Position numbers and translations under genes: made by a program
Notes under the pieces: generated by a model
What the model was told of the DNA's origin: nothing
The model's input: only the letters and a program-made list of their open reading frames with translations
Database searches by the model: none
Assembly: GCA_031255075.1 (NCBI GenBank)
Contig: JAIRTF010000130.1
Coordinates: 1-19,131 of the forward strand
Length of the DNA stretch: 19,131 nucleotides
Source: Bifidobacteriaceae bacterium
Lineage (GTDB): Bacteria > Actinomycetota > Actinomycetes > Actinomycetales > WQXJ01
Direction of reading: 5' to 3'
In this document: piece after piece, positions 12,001 through 16,950 of the stretch
Numbering within the stretch: position 1 is the stretch's first letter
Layout: the number at the start of each line of letters is the position of its first letter

Positions 12001-15000
12001 CCGCCAGGCACCGTCCCTGGTACGACAGTTGAATTCCAAATCGAAGGTCCTGGGATCATTACCCCGGATCGTGCCAGCGTTGGTGCCCCAGGGCGGCCGA
12101 ATTTGGCCTACGTGACCGGGAACAATGGCCTGCTACAGGTCTCGTTCAGCACAACGGATGCCGGTGTCTATACAGTCACCGCGCTGATCGCCGGCGAACC
12201 GATTGGCCAGGCGAAGACCATGGAGTTCGTGGCCGGTGCGATCTGTGACGATCCAGTCACATCGTTCCTGACTGGGCCCGAGTTCTCAGCCAAGGTTGGT
12301 GGCCAAGAGATCCAGCTGGTCACAGCGACCCTCAAGGACTGCAACAACAACACCATCAAGAACAACGCTTCGGTTGTGTTTGCCATACCGGAGAATGTAC
12401 TTGTCAAGGGTCGTACCAGCTACGCTCCCACCGTTACTGTGCCGGTCGACGCGACCACCGGTGTGGCGGCGGTCGAGTTGGTGTCGAACAAGTCCGGTGT
12501 GTCCAACGTGACTGGCACCGCCCGGCAGGGCGCTACCGCCAGCGTGCCGATCCCAGGCGCTGCTCGGATCGAATTCACAGCCGGAGAGATCAACCTTGCT
12601 CACTCACGACTGACTCGCATTGGCCAGGCCCCGATCCGCCCAGGTGGGTCCTACCAGGTCAAGGCTGAACTGCTTGACGAGTATGACAACGCCATTGAAC
12701 GCTCCAGTTTGAAGATTGACTTCGGCTTCAACCTCGGAGACCGGGCATCGCAGACCACCTGGGGCTACACGGATGCCAGCGGCGTGGTTGTCGTGAACTT
12801 CACGAGCCGTATGGCTGGTGATTGGCAGGGCACCGCCACCTACGGCGGTCAGCCGATCGAGACTGGATCGCCGGTGGCTTTGCCGGTGGTACACGGCGAC
12901 GTTTCCTATGGCACATCCGTCTTTGACAGGACTACGTTGACGGTGATGGCCAACGGCACATCGCCGCACAAGGCCTGGGTTTACCTGATGGACGCGGACC
13001 TCAACCCGATCCCTGGTCAAAACATCGTGTTCAACATTTCGATCGGCAATCCGAATGTGCCGGGACCGGTTCTGAACGGGGCGTCAAATACCGCCACCGT
13101 TCCGACCGACCAGGACGGCTATGCCGAGGTAACCATCACATCGAACGAGCCGGAGACCTTCTGGATCACTGCTACACACAGCAACGTGGGGATTGGCAGC
13201 GAGCTTGATGTCACGTTCGGTACTGGTGCGGCTGACCCGAGCAAGTCCAGCTACGTGCTGGACCCCGAGACAGCTGGCGCTGACCACGCCGACGTCAAGA
13301 AGAAGGCCACTGGCGACGCCGATGCCGAGGCTTACACCTTGACTGTGACGGTCAATGATGGCGTTCCGATGCTGGTTCCGAATGCGCTGGTCAGGATTAA
13401 CTGGAACTCGTCTCCCAGTCCGGTCTTGTCCAACAAGCCCTTCGCTTCACCACTCAACGTCACAACCGGACCGGCGGAGACGAATGACTACGGCAAGTTC
13501 CAGTGGAAGCTGTATTCCACCACTCGTGGCAACTTCACCGGCAAGGTCGAGGTGTACGTCAACAATGGTTGGCACCAGATTGGTGACGAGTTCGTGGTGC
13601 GGTTCGAGTCCGGCCCGGTTGATCCAGACACATCCTGGCTGATCCAACCAGACCATTCCGTTGAGGCGAACGGTTCGGATCTGGCTGAGGTCAGGGCCGA
13701 AATGCGCGATGCCTCCATGAACCCGGCTGACAACGGTTCTGTGGTCTTCCACATCCCAGCTGGGCTGACGGTTGAAGGCGAAACCTCCTCGGCTGCCAGC
13801 GACGTGGAAGTCCCGATTGCCAATGGTGTCGCCATCGTGAAGGTTTCCGCCACAACGGTGCTCCAAGATGGCTATATGGTGACGGCTGATGTCAAGGACT
13901 CCGACGGGGTCAGCACCCAAATCATGGCGGTCAAGAGCCCCTCGGGCAGCGACGTCAACTCCGATGGTGAAGTGGTCCTCGACTTCGATAACGGCCCCGT
14001 TGTGCCAAGGAACTCCATCCTGTCCATCACCACGGCCGGCAACTCGGTCAAGGTAGGAGGGGAGACTCACACCGCGCAAGTGGCCGTGAGGGACGCTACG
14101 AACAACGCTGTGTCGGGCGAGACAGTCTTGTTCCAGTACACCACAGGCACTATTGAGGGACCGCATGCCACGGACTACACCCCCGGCAATGCCGCGGTCT
14201 GGTACACCCACCCAACCCTGTCTGAGGCCACCTCTCAGGGCGAGGACGGAATAGCTACCGTCAACTTCGCCTCTGATGTTCACCGGGGCGGCACCCATAC
14301 CGCCCAGTGGATTTGGGTCCAAGCATTCATCGTTGTCAATGGGAACCGGCAGCCGGTCGGTCCTCCGCAGGCTGTGGCGCCGGCCCACGACCAGACCCTG
14401 GTTGGTGCGGACTTCGTGCCTGGTGGCGTGGACCCAACCAACACCGAGGCCTCGTTCCAGACTTACAGTTCACAGGTGCTCAACGATGGTTCCAAGCGGT
14501 CGTGGGCTCGGGTTGTGGTGCAAGATGGCACGGGCGGCGGCATCGGCGGGGTGCCGGTGACGTTTACCTTGCCGCAGACACAAGCCGGTGCTGATGGCAC
14601 TCCGGTGTTCGTTGACCCCGCAGGGCCTCCGACGCCTGTCGCCAAGCAGGTCACCATCACGAGCTGTGCCCGGAACATTCCCGCCGCGGACGTTCCGGAC
14701 GAATGCAAGATTGACGGTGTGTACACGCCAGGTCTGGCCTACATCCCAATCGTGTCCAACTACGAGGGAACCTTCCCAGTCCGGGCCGTGGTCGGTACCG
14801 GCTCCAGCAGCTTCGAAGTAGGACCGAAGGACGTCAGGTTCAAGGCGGGCGTCGGCGACGCGTCGCACTCTTGGTTCACGCTGGAGCAAACCAACCCGGC
14901 CGCAGCTGCGGTGCGCGCTGACGGGATCGATTCCTACACCATGACCGTCACGGTCATGAACGAGAAGGACGGCGCTGAGCGCCTGCCAGTTTCTGGCGAG

Positions 15001-16890
15001 TGCGTCACGCCGACCCTACCGCCGGAGGTGACCGTCAAGGCAGATACTGCACCTGCCCAAGGTGAGTGCGAGTCCGGCGAGTATTCGACCAATAACGCTG
15101 GTCAGGTCACTTGGCAGTTGGTGTCCCGCAGGTCCGGCACCCACAATGTGGGTGTGGCCCTGGGCGGCACCGCCATCGCGACCGAGCCGGAGGGTCTCAC
15201 CACGGCTTTGCCGGCCCGCTTCGTCGGCGGGACGCCCAGCTTCACAACGACCCGTCTAACCAGCCCGGCTGCGCCGGTCCGTGAGGATGATCAGGTCAAC
15301 GGTCAGCCGGTGACTGTCACCGTTCGAGACGCGGACGGCAATTTGGCGACCTGTTGGACACCGCAAGGTGTGCAGGTTGGCTGCCAGGTCAGGTTCGAAA
15401 TCCCAGCTAACACTTGGATCATGAGCGGTTCGATTGCTATCGAGGGACCAGCCACAGCTATCGTTTCCACCCAGCTGCTAACGCCCGGTGTGCCGGACGC
15501 CGATCAACCATTGGCTAGCCGCGCCACGCTGACGTTCTTCGGCCACGAAGGGACCGCTTGGGTCACTGCCGAGATCGAGACGCCGGCGGTGCTTCCAGGC
15601 GGGGATCCTGGTTGGGCCAAGGTCACTTCCGCGGATTCGATCCGCCCGCAAGATCACGAGCCGGCCGCGCAAATCCAGTTCACGGACGGAATTGACCCAG
15701 GCCTACCAGTGGTTCTGCCCTCGGATGGCTCCGCTGTATCCGGCGGTGTTGTGCCGGGCAGCCCGGATGCTCAGGACGCGGCCGAGGGCGACCTCAAGGC
15801 CGTCATCAAGGATGTCAACGACAACGAGATCGCCAACTGCCCGGTTAGCGTCGATGGCCAGTTCAGGTGCCTGCTAGACGAGCCGCTGCCTGATGGAACC
15901 ATTGTTCACGTGGTGTTTGAGGACAACGCCGGCAACCAATCGAACCCAGTGGTGCGAGAGATTGACGCTCTGCCTCCAGATGACGCCGCGGTTGAGCCCT
16001 CCAATGGCACGTCGATTGACGGTCACGTTGACGCCAACGACCCGCGTGACGATGCCGAGGGCGGCCTGACCGTGATCATCACCGACCAGGGTGGCAACCC
16101 CATTGCCGAATGCGCTGTTGAGCCAAATGGCGACTTCCACTGCATCCCGGATGAGCCTTTGGAAGACGGCACTGTGGTAGAAGCCGTTGTGGTGGACCCA
16201 GCTGGTAACGTGTCCGCGCCGGAGCGGATCGTGGTTGATGCCGTTCCGCCGGAGATCCCCAGCGCTGGTCCGACCGCTGGTGAAGAGCTGAGCGGCAAGG
16301 GCGAGGAGGCTGGCGATAGAATCACCGTGCAAGACGAGGCTGGCAACACCCTCTGCACCTCGGTGGTGAATGATGATCTGACCTGGTCCTGCACGCTGGA
16401 ACCGGCGGCTGCCGAAGGCGACATGTTGACCATCCTCGAAGAGGACCCGGCCCACAACCAGATTTCGCGGCCTTGGCGGGTTGGCATTCCTGAACTGACG
16501 TTGGCCAAGTCACTGGCTTGCCTGTCTGATTTGCAGGCCGCCACCGCCAAGAACTTCCAACCTGGTGAGGAAGTTGTGGTCACCATCGGCGGCAAGGTAG
16601 TTGCAACTGTCTACGCCACCCAGAACGGCGCCGTTGCGGCCGAATGGACTGTGCCAGCCGAGTTCGGCGAAGGCCCGCAGACAGTCACCCTGACCGGTGC
16701 GCTGTCCGGTCCTTGGACCGCCGTGTATGAGTGCTCGGATTGCACACCGCCACCGCCGCTGCCGTTCACCGGTGCCAGCGGAGTGATTGGTCTGACCGGT
16801 ACCGGTCTGGGCCTGTTGCTGGCCGGCCTCCTGCTGCTCCTGGCCGCCCGGCGGCGCCGCGAGCATGAAGAAGAAAGGCAGGCTGCCTGA
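1..16890 (+). CDS. Giant LPXTG-anchored Ig-repeat surface protein (adhesin-like), 5' partial
   Basis: This is a cell-wall-anchored fibrous surface protein, probably an adhesin or colonisation factor; the ligand is unknown. The frame is open from base 1 to the TGA at 16888-16890. The first in-window start is GTG at 37 (5617 residues from there), but it has no clear Shine-Dalgarno. The residues before it (VSLPGLLKRLPR) would make a good positively charged signal-peptide n-region, so the true start probably lies upstream of the window. Residues are numbered from GTG37: signal peptide about 1-33; beta-rich region 34-380; SdrD_B-like domain 383-565; GEVED-like domain 568-760; cysteine-paired domain 765-888; about 33 invasin-like Ig domains 889-5218; three Big_6-like domains 5219-5485; a last domain; LPFTG at 5575-5579; membrane helix; basic tail. 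Most Ig domains end in a linker like F-x-P-G-P-P. About 47 cysteines occur, mostly as intradomain pairs. The architecture is clear; the function is inferred. A strong terminator follows, so it appears monocistronic at its 3' side. Confidence 0.93.
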   Translation, partial: VSLPGLLKRLPRVVVKPVALLTAGAIALGGVTLAQSWMSAPNAEATQRYTDSTGVKWNGVFTTDQLWFHSLTDVSAFTAFTSAQLKALPARTGTSGTTGMDVELTPRLLLHTNPSTANNETGTNRVAGHRTIAVGPVFKKYGSDTLHMVDFANANSAAASIYRGAQPPNGGPVQADTWSTLPTCGVTDRRSSWSGEINQKNGYLYSVGGDPSPDLSGGTVDITGAVVPRIYLASNPASSTRGWTCMASTNKIWGAGGKSLNTQWAELTRLSGHTTWQAGSDMAIDAHGNLYLFLTGSTSHHALLKISVPVDADGEPEDGVPNGNKKWEYEIVRAFTNTVEDDSSTWGMAFVDGWLYTWHANGRLRSWNPLSGDYKGLGDVKVDPRDLAAAQVAPSIQGRVFNDVNGNGVQDNGEIGVPNLEVEIWRGNAQTGSTTWTRSGVLKTNSSGNYVGLLDSPIGEYLVRVKRPVLTDGTGSSALMTNAYQTAASRGTYYEDQANQAGAYNTVQPYCATTSGDYELRSLSTPESPCYGARADGIDALDAATGNPLAATGGANIISHVNMSTDKAVVEANFGVSTYGSWGDAATPYKSVRTASGPAANPKRFGQPYLYLGDVYGQYPDGVADPNADTHAADDGLEIAPAVSGTANANLDYVPAQGQPMVQGQDYVFRLKANGDPAAIQTATIKGWISQATGTGTSQTFGSSVECPATPDPTTGYVYCEYTAPASTTVKALFSRVRISSDTLANADSRNTSNAATKAWLPFGEIEDYGMALAPAVVRIQAQTKGVPASVRLSMTNVSSIWPSYPTTQITTDGNAPSPSPRTHAIDNASSNVTITTTQVGATAATTGLSGWKLLGEETKCWASEDSSKAALGVQVTGNNITLQRDSGSPKDVTCLMTYGPEWSTTDSTLTADPSNNQLSPLSPGGKSNVVANVQGTVTAADGQQVTTPAAGTKVDLILAAGTGDINTAKFQVSTDGGTTWVDKGPSYTCTIGNDGNCAERVVVTATGAGSYQLSAKVGTEYVSNADGSGPTDNSPVVIWFQAGGVSSGTIALTDTADKVANHGQANPADSYTMNMRIVDASGNGILDQASNFVFTCGDSPSSLTACGSAHASGIRFGTPVAGAQDGDYSVQVYSTTAGTKYIGVSVSGITLTNLDDSTKPYVQATFIPGPPEDGTSSFAITSTGTRYTSVTNSTTQADTFHTGLVTIKDANGNGIPGALINGSPVQLSWPSSLNPGAVRATFEAGTNPGEYLVKLWSSAEAENAGLQVQISWTEGANPRTLNEVAADPAEFIHREPLPGSSFITVDNSSVQIANWGAPGIDASNAGKRTIYATLINGDGFPYADGEGRLQAHTSAQPLVFGDSAGDGYLTCAAAPVNGKCEDGVYKIDVYSSAAGDWDVQVRYTPLQGNAYDIRRQNSQEDFVSLQYSPGPIVQGESRFGLGVGEANPEDSPFEKGGAYQGTPVSRATGVAFTPSIKTWDAGQNNPVPNVPVKLVLTDPSSGTCAARFDANNGLVVTGTTSDPAGQFQTTVISAVPTTCVINAYYVDGNGTDVLIPGSPKTLTWIPRLVDFSSYTLSTGNVEVGGDEKGTITVVLKNGAAPVTGVGGQLVAVPADQNSNLEFSSSWTENPLGTYTAQFWGNKSGNWRVFVELGGDRLDLLNPGGNDIAHMVPRDPEPDASWLIQPDDSAIARKPGETLRVGARLTDGLDNAPATGTPVVFTLPANVIAVNAAGIDVPGATITATTDSDGYAYVDVRATEQGAYVITATVNGESILTVKNEDENDELADDGEVEVVFTTEEDPANDNSVLTIPTTGPSGTETMLVSTGDYKHRAEVLVKDSYDSVFKDGTASVTFCWSYEDTRWGHQGPVTGCTPSPIPTNGDGIAAFEFSSEAATTWAITAKIVELGATAPDVPPSPVDATFVPGPPVDGDSWLVEPSGTAVANTTQTLPVRVHLVDEFGNPAADTAVTFTLQTGLTAVTAGGDVTGTLTVTSAAGYATINVKGAEPQTYSVQASIPAGSIDLVKTAAEQNKSPIDTDGSADVTFTTDGGPVDDHSELTVPTAGADFATKVQVGGTGHHAQVLVMDGIGNIFRNGTASVIYCWSYTDTRYDPAGTLVEGCDTSPIPTDANGYAHRDFPSAVAVDWTIHAYLVLGGTAGSYQLSGDVINSPATVGYLPGPPELDKTWLIEPAGSAIAKTGATLTVGARVHDANDNPVGPTPVTFTLPAALTAVVGGVDQAGPTVVVTTADGYASVDVKSDVVGTHTVTASVAAGTITVVKNATEEAVERSTGDAHVVFTTEPTPNPDASEFTIITADADGLPAKRVNVDNIPGEEHTAQVLVKDTVGNRFTNGAAEVQFCWSYTDTRFEHNNQPVNQCAAQVVPTDQDGYATYSFTSDVATVWNVTARIVGIDRDVNGTSKKAAFKPGPVDPEDTVNSLRVDQDPGRTDGRANVRATMTVQDGGGNAIPNAPGTCGFNLPTAGATENDGPMFSSDWLERDPNKAKQVSGKSVDGNGVCAVDIRSYVDGDFGVEGLFGSARTAPPLPEAHFNNIVVTSGEFSVAPSQGNPDATKVVANGSDGFDLEFALFTTGGDPAPMTAAMVYWQLGDNPAQYREVTTGTTGADRGVGKTKITTTTAGTYKVWVTHAGFDLTVKNHAPDTRADMVFVPGPPSLIESEFTYSPSPVPNDRAYRHTMQVILRDENRNLIPDYNVYFTIGGDYSFFWNNNGVPGNQTLLVMTSNPAGVAQAHFSDDAVERDLVGTARLSSATGDVIGSGLFTFDGQGPDPQFSSFTVTPNPALGGIEVGQSYTGRILLQYAANTPAAGLPVGFTNPMGVTINYPNGQVTGPDGILEVLLTTTTVGVYPINATTGGQEINAQAIPLKFNAGPPVPGKATLGLLGTGQALANGQDAHTAVVTAYDQYNNRAVDGLVTFTIEQGGTTPGPEFVGTYTNVKLCNPEDPTENRAWCDQSTKGTARVDIKSQEPGSFELRATVSNQPVTIPEFVTVKFGAGKPSPLASFWSSTPAGPVQVANDASEHRYAVTATIVSEDNIWNDAAQVRLTIPGQGVHVLDRERGLEVNGQIVTTGDGRSTYYGTYTWYVYSTVARTFEGTIEVNDTESWHPIAGNPVRLAFKPGPPKPSTAWLIEPGTSAEANGSDTIPVVMKAVDEFENPAETGTAIFHLPANTSAAGMDAQRNVRVPIRGGQAQVDVSSTVAWVTHTVTADLEIGATTGQVTRVVDSGDNPVNATGEVSLSFGSAPPDANCSQFTMETQNDTVHVGDVEKHRASVEVKDCQGNKVPNVEVRFTHGLTEETIEEGTDTSDQDGIAVYEFGSFVADQPYEVNAYLNTSQLVNGAPATVTFVPGSINIERTLASFDVSGEARANGSATVPATVKVQDQWGNGINGQSITFTMEDLDDDAAFIAPADDPLIRVKAANSTTVNGQRGIAAVGIASYNDGEFPLHASFFDQNSTEHRSVTKKARFLTDVISPKYSHFSVVEKGGNSDRPPVANGTDAWRVTAYLKNPSGDPINASGFVHLTKLSDAGIPLTGQTYSFQFTAGQDNPPVVGQAITDLTRLEAGRYQIRVTGGGDEELATEPDGSVKTVDVTFKAGSMDPNKSFLTGPDERVQADGVQRQTVKATVMDSYDNRLLDQPVTFRVPAHTTAILADNSEVEGGVAGRNVVINTGSSGANAGVAELVLVSRVVGIYPVTATQGGRQIDDEPVDVEFINANLDTGKSIFTIPTAKDISGNWVEKVVELESHTAEVKFFDATNNVYTQPVSVRFDYRLPSVTSDWTQGQVVTTSTGTATWPDFSVLKAGHYDVRAVLIAPRAATIGGLEEARFKHGVPDLSKSRLETTSANIRLPNDVDTHRALATVVDSNDNPVTDAQVTFTLPNGGPAHFVGVNQAQQYSVTMNLSGIGQAEVRIAADSQNPVSAQITALLVDTPSNREIGRDTLRFDWGAACSSCSTFTLTPDTTNPVANGNDTYTANVQVFNAEQPPGTVPGTTVEFQIEGPGIITPDRASVGAPGRPNLAYVTGNNGLLQVSFSTTDAGVYTVTALIAGEPIGQAKTMEFVAGAICDDPVTSFLTGPEFSAKVGGQEIQLVTATLKDCNNNTIKNNASVVFAIPENVLVKGRTSYAPTVTVPVDATTGVAAVELVSNKSGVSNVTGTARQGATASVPIPGAARIEFTAGEINLAHSRLTRIGQAPIRPGGSYQVKAELLDEYDNAIERSSLKIDFGFNLGDRASQTTWGYTDASGVVVVNFTSRMAGDWQGTATYGGQPIETGSPVALPVVHGDVSYGTSVFDRTTLTVMANGTSPHKAWVYLMDADLNPIPGQNIVFNISIGNPNVPGPVLNGASNTATVPTDQDGYAEVTITSNEPETFWITATHSNVGIGSELDVTFGTGAADPSKSSYVLDPETAGADHADVKKKATGDADAEAYTLTVTVNDGVPMLVPNALVRINWNSSPSPVLSNKPFASPLNVTTGPAETNDYGKFQWKLYSTTRGNFTGKVEVYVNNGWHQIGDEFVVRFESGPVDPDTSWLIQPDHSVEANGSDLAEVRAEMRDASMNPADNGSVVFHIPAGLTVEGETSSAASDVEVPIANGVAIVKVSATTVLQDGYMVTADVKDSDGVSTQIMAVKSPSGSDVNSDGEVVLDFDNGPVVPRNSILSITTAGNSVKVGGETHTAQVAVRDATNNAVSGETVLFQYTTGTIEGPHATDYTPGNAAVWYTHPTLSEATSQGEDGIATVNFASDVHRGGTHTAQWIWVQAFIVVNGNRQPVGPPQAVAPAHDQTLVGADFVPGGVDPTNTEASFQTYSSQVLNDGSKRSWARVVVQDGTGGGIGGVPVTFTLPQTQAGADGTPVFVDPAGPPTPVAKQVTITSCARNIPAADVPDECKIDGVYTPGLAYIPIVSNYEGTFPVRAVVGTGSSSFEVGPKDVRFKAGVGDASHSWFTLEQTNPAAAAVRADGIDSYTMTVTVMNEKDGAERLPVSGECVTPTLPPEVTVKADTAPAQGECESGEYSTNNAGQVTWQLVSRRSGTHNVGVALGGTAIATEPEGLTTALPARFVGGTPSFTTTRLTSPAAPVREDDQVNGQPVTVTVRDADGNLATCWTPQGVQVGCQVRFEIPANTWIMSGSIAIEGPATAIVSTQLLTPGVPDADQPLASRATLTFFGHEGTAWVTAEIETPAVLPGGDPGWAKVTSADSIRPQDHEPAAQIQFTDGIDPGLPVVLPSDGSAVSGGVVPGSPDAQDAAEGDLKAVIKDVNDNEIANCPVSVDGQFRCLLDEPLPDGTIVHVVFEDNAGNQSNPVVREIDALPPDDAAVEPSNGTSIDGHVDANDPRDDAEGGLTVIITDQGGNPIAECAVEPNGDFHCIPDEPLEDGTVVEAVVVDPAGNVSAPERIVVDAVPPEIPSAGPTAGEELSGKGEEAGDRITVQDEAGNTLCTSVVNDDLTWSCTLEPAAAEGDMLTILEEDPAHNQISRPWRVGIPELTLAKSLACLSDLQAATAKNFQPGEEVVVTIGGKVVATVYATQNGAVAAEWTVPAEFGEGPQTVTLTGALSGPWTAVYECSDCTPPPPLPFTGASGVIGLTGTGLGLLLAGLLLLLAARRRREHEEERQAA
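37..135 (+). other. Sec signal peptide of the giant surface protein
   Basis: A short basic stretch (K, R, R, then K4) precedes a hydrophobic core, VALLTAGAIALGGVTLA. Candidate signal peptidase I sites are after A22 (T-L-A) or after A33 (A-E-A). The basic residues upstream of GTG37 are in frame, which favours a longer signal peptide beginning outside the window. Export fits the C-terminal sorting signal. Confidence 0.75.
136..1170 (+). other. Unassigned beta-rich N-terminal region, possibly beta-propeller
   Basis: Residues 34-378 are the first folded part of the mature protein and would sit at the distal tip of the fibre. I do not recognise a named family. The segment contains strands such as KNGYLYSVGGD, DAHGNLYLFLTG and VDGWLYTWHANGRLRSWNP, each a short beta hairpin with a G-x-L-Y core spaced through the region, as in beta-propeller blades. 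One cysteine pair (PTCG and WTCM) is present. A tip location makes it the best candidate for the ligand-binding head, but this is inference; a collagen-binding-type or lectin fold is not excluded. Confidence 0.45.
1183..1730 (+). other. SdrD_B-like calcium-binding domain
   Basis: Residues 383-565 open with SIQGRVFNDVNGNGVQDNGE, the signature start of SdrD_B / Cna-B-like domains: G-x-V-F-x-D-x-N-x-N-G-x-Q-D-x-x-E. In this family the D/N-rich loop binds calcium and rigidifies the beta-sandwich. The segment continues through the expected L-x-V-x-I-W strand and closes with a V-E-A-N-F-G-V end typical of the family. A cysteine pair (PYCA, SPCY) lies inside a long insertion in the second half, so the domain is larger than the usual 110-120 residues. 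Confidence 0.8.
1738..2316 (+). other. GEVED-like domain
   Basis: Residues 568-760 begin SWGDA, then LYLGDVYGQYPDG and a D-rich AADDGLEI stretch. They end in FSRVRIS followed by LPFGEIEDYG, a close variant of the G-E-V-E-D-Y motif that names the GEVED family of secreted proteins. A KGWISQATG strand stands where the family usually has GWIDFN. One cysteine pair (VECP, VYCE) is present. SdrD_B followed by GEVED is a known order in bacterial surface proteins; the molecular role of GEVED is not established. Confidence 0.75.
2329..2700 (+). other. Small cysteine-paired beta domain preceding the Ig stalk
   Basis: Residues 765-888 start VVRIQAQTKGVPASVRLSMT and end TCLMTYG. Alternating hydrophobic strands and a cysteine pair (TKCW, VTCL, about 44 residues apart) suggest a compact beta-sandwich of the transthyretin/prealbumin-like type often seen in actinobacterial surface proteins. 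Family assignment is tentative. It links the GEVED-like head to the first Ig-like repeat. Confidence 0.4.
5026..7284 (+). repeat. Three tandem two-domain (A-B) repeats with CWSY disulfide motif
   Basis: Domain A carries W-L-[IV]-[QE]-P at its start (Trp codons at 5044, 5800 and 6559) and a 15-20 residue acidic or polar insertion before its last V-x-F-T-T strand. Domain B carries C-W-S-Y-[ET]-D-T-R and a second cysteine 17-18 residues on: C1844/C1861, C2091/C2109 and C2348/C2366. The Cys codons at 5566, 6307 and 7078 are 741 and 771 bases apart, giving a unit of about 250 residues. The residues between the paired cysteines after D-T-R differ in every copy. The copies are diverged at the DNA level, so this is not a recent slippage product. 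Confidence 0.85.
9043..10098 (+). repeat. X-A-B three-domain block, upstream copy
   Basis: Domain X ends with YGTYTWYVYSTVARTF and SWHPIAG, A opens with AWLIEPGTSAEANGSD, and B follows from PPDANCSQF. The same order of matching domains recurs at 13228-14424. The TGG of TYTW (9298) lies 135 bases before the TGG of AWLIEP (9433); in the other copy the matching interval is 132 bases. B here lacks the CWSY motif. It has one cysteine at its start (C3254) and one in the K-D-C-Q-G-N turn (C3283), a different disulfide geometry. Confidence 0.75.
13228..14424 (+). repeat. X-A-B three-domain block, downstream copy
   Basis: Domain X ends YGKFQWKLYSTTRGNF and GWHQIGDE, A opens SWLIQPDHSVEANGSD, and B follows from SILSITTAGNSVKVGG. 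Order and spacing match the block at 9043-10098, which implies duplication of a three-domain segment. A related X domain (GTYTAQFWGNKSGNW) also precedes the triple A-B tract at about 4705-5025, so X-A-B is probably the founding unit. B in this copy contains no cysteine and has a longer middle loop. Confidence 0.75.
15691..16491 (+). repeat. Three Big_6-like Ig domains with short cysteine loops
   Basis: Three domains of about 85-95 residues share the pattern D-x-x-[GD]-N-x-[IL]-x-x-C, then [DN]-G-x-[FW]-x-C, a L-x-[DE]-G stretch and D-x-A-[GH]-N. The cysteine pairs are C5268/C5278, C5359/C5369 and C5440/C5452. This is the familiar wall-proximal Big_6-type repeat of actinobacterial surface proteins, whose cysteines can bridge adjacent strands. 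The first two copies are most alike and the third is shorter and degenerate. They probably form the segment that crosses the cell wall. Confidence 0.75.
16759..16887 (+). other. Cell-wall sorting signal LPFTG, membrane helix and basic tail
   Basis: After a T-P-P-P-P spacer comes LPFTG (residues 5575-5579, bases 16759-16773), then a hydrophobic run rich in G, L and A (GLGLLLAGLLLLLAA), then RRRREHEEERQAA to the stop. This is the classic tripartite signal cleaved by a sortase between T and G and joined to peptidoglycan. No sortase gene is in the window, so a housekeeping sortase elsewhere is presumed. Confidence 0.95.
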
Positions 16891-16920
16891 ACCGAAACCA
16901 AGTCGGCTCAAGGTAGCCGG

Positions 16921-16944
16921 CGGAACCGGACAAACCCGGTTCTG
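16921..16944 (+). terminator. Minor hairpin downstream of the surface-protein gene
   Basis: GAACCGG (16923-16929) pairs with CCGGTTC (16936-16942) over a 6-base loop, extendable by a G-T wobble and a C-G pair. It lies 31 bases after the stop codon and just before the much stronger hairpin. It may assist termination or be incidental. Confidence 0.35.
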
Positions 16945-16950
16945 AGACAA

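Larger units (their letters stand above)
2701..15690 (+). repeat. Stalk of about 33 invasin-type bacterial Ig-like domains
   Basis: By hand I delimit about 33 tandem domains of roughly 100-140 residues. Each starts with a short S-x-[FL] strand (for example SSFAITS, KSFLTGP, STFTLTP), then A-N-G-S/D, a V-x-D-x-x-x-N-x-[IV] hairpin, a V-x-F-x-[IL]-P strand, a D-G-x-A-x-V strand and a T-A-x-[VL] strand. Each closes in F-x-[PA]-G, often F-V-P-G-P-P. This is the pattern of the Big_1 / invasin D3 group. Sequence identity between neighbours is mostly low, so the array is ancient rather than freshly amplified, apart from the A-B and X-A-B units. Boundaries are approximate. Confidence 0.85.

Noticed and set aside
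11101..12039. Long minus-strand open frame of 312 codons
   Set aside because: It lies wholly inside the surface-protein gene, has no domain-like pattern, and is rich in R, G, V and H as expected for the antisense of a high-GC gene. The same applies to the minus-strand frames at 13447-14388, 5749-6630, 6688-7329 and 9306-9965.
1..16890. RTX toxin or autotransporter
   Set aside because: There are no nonapeptide G-G-x-G-x-D repeats and no beta-barrel C-terminus; the protein ends in a sortase signal.
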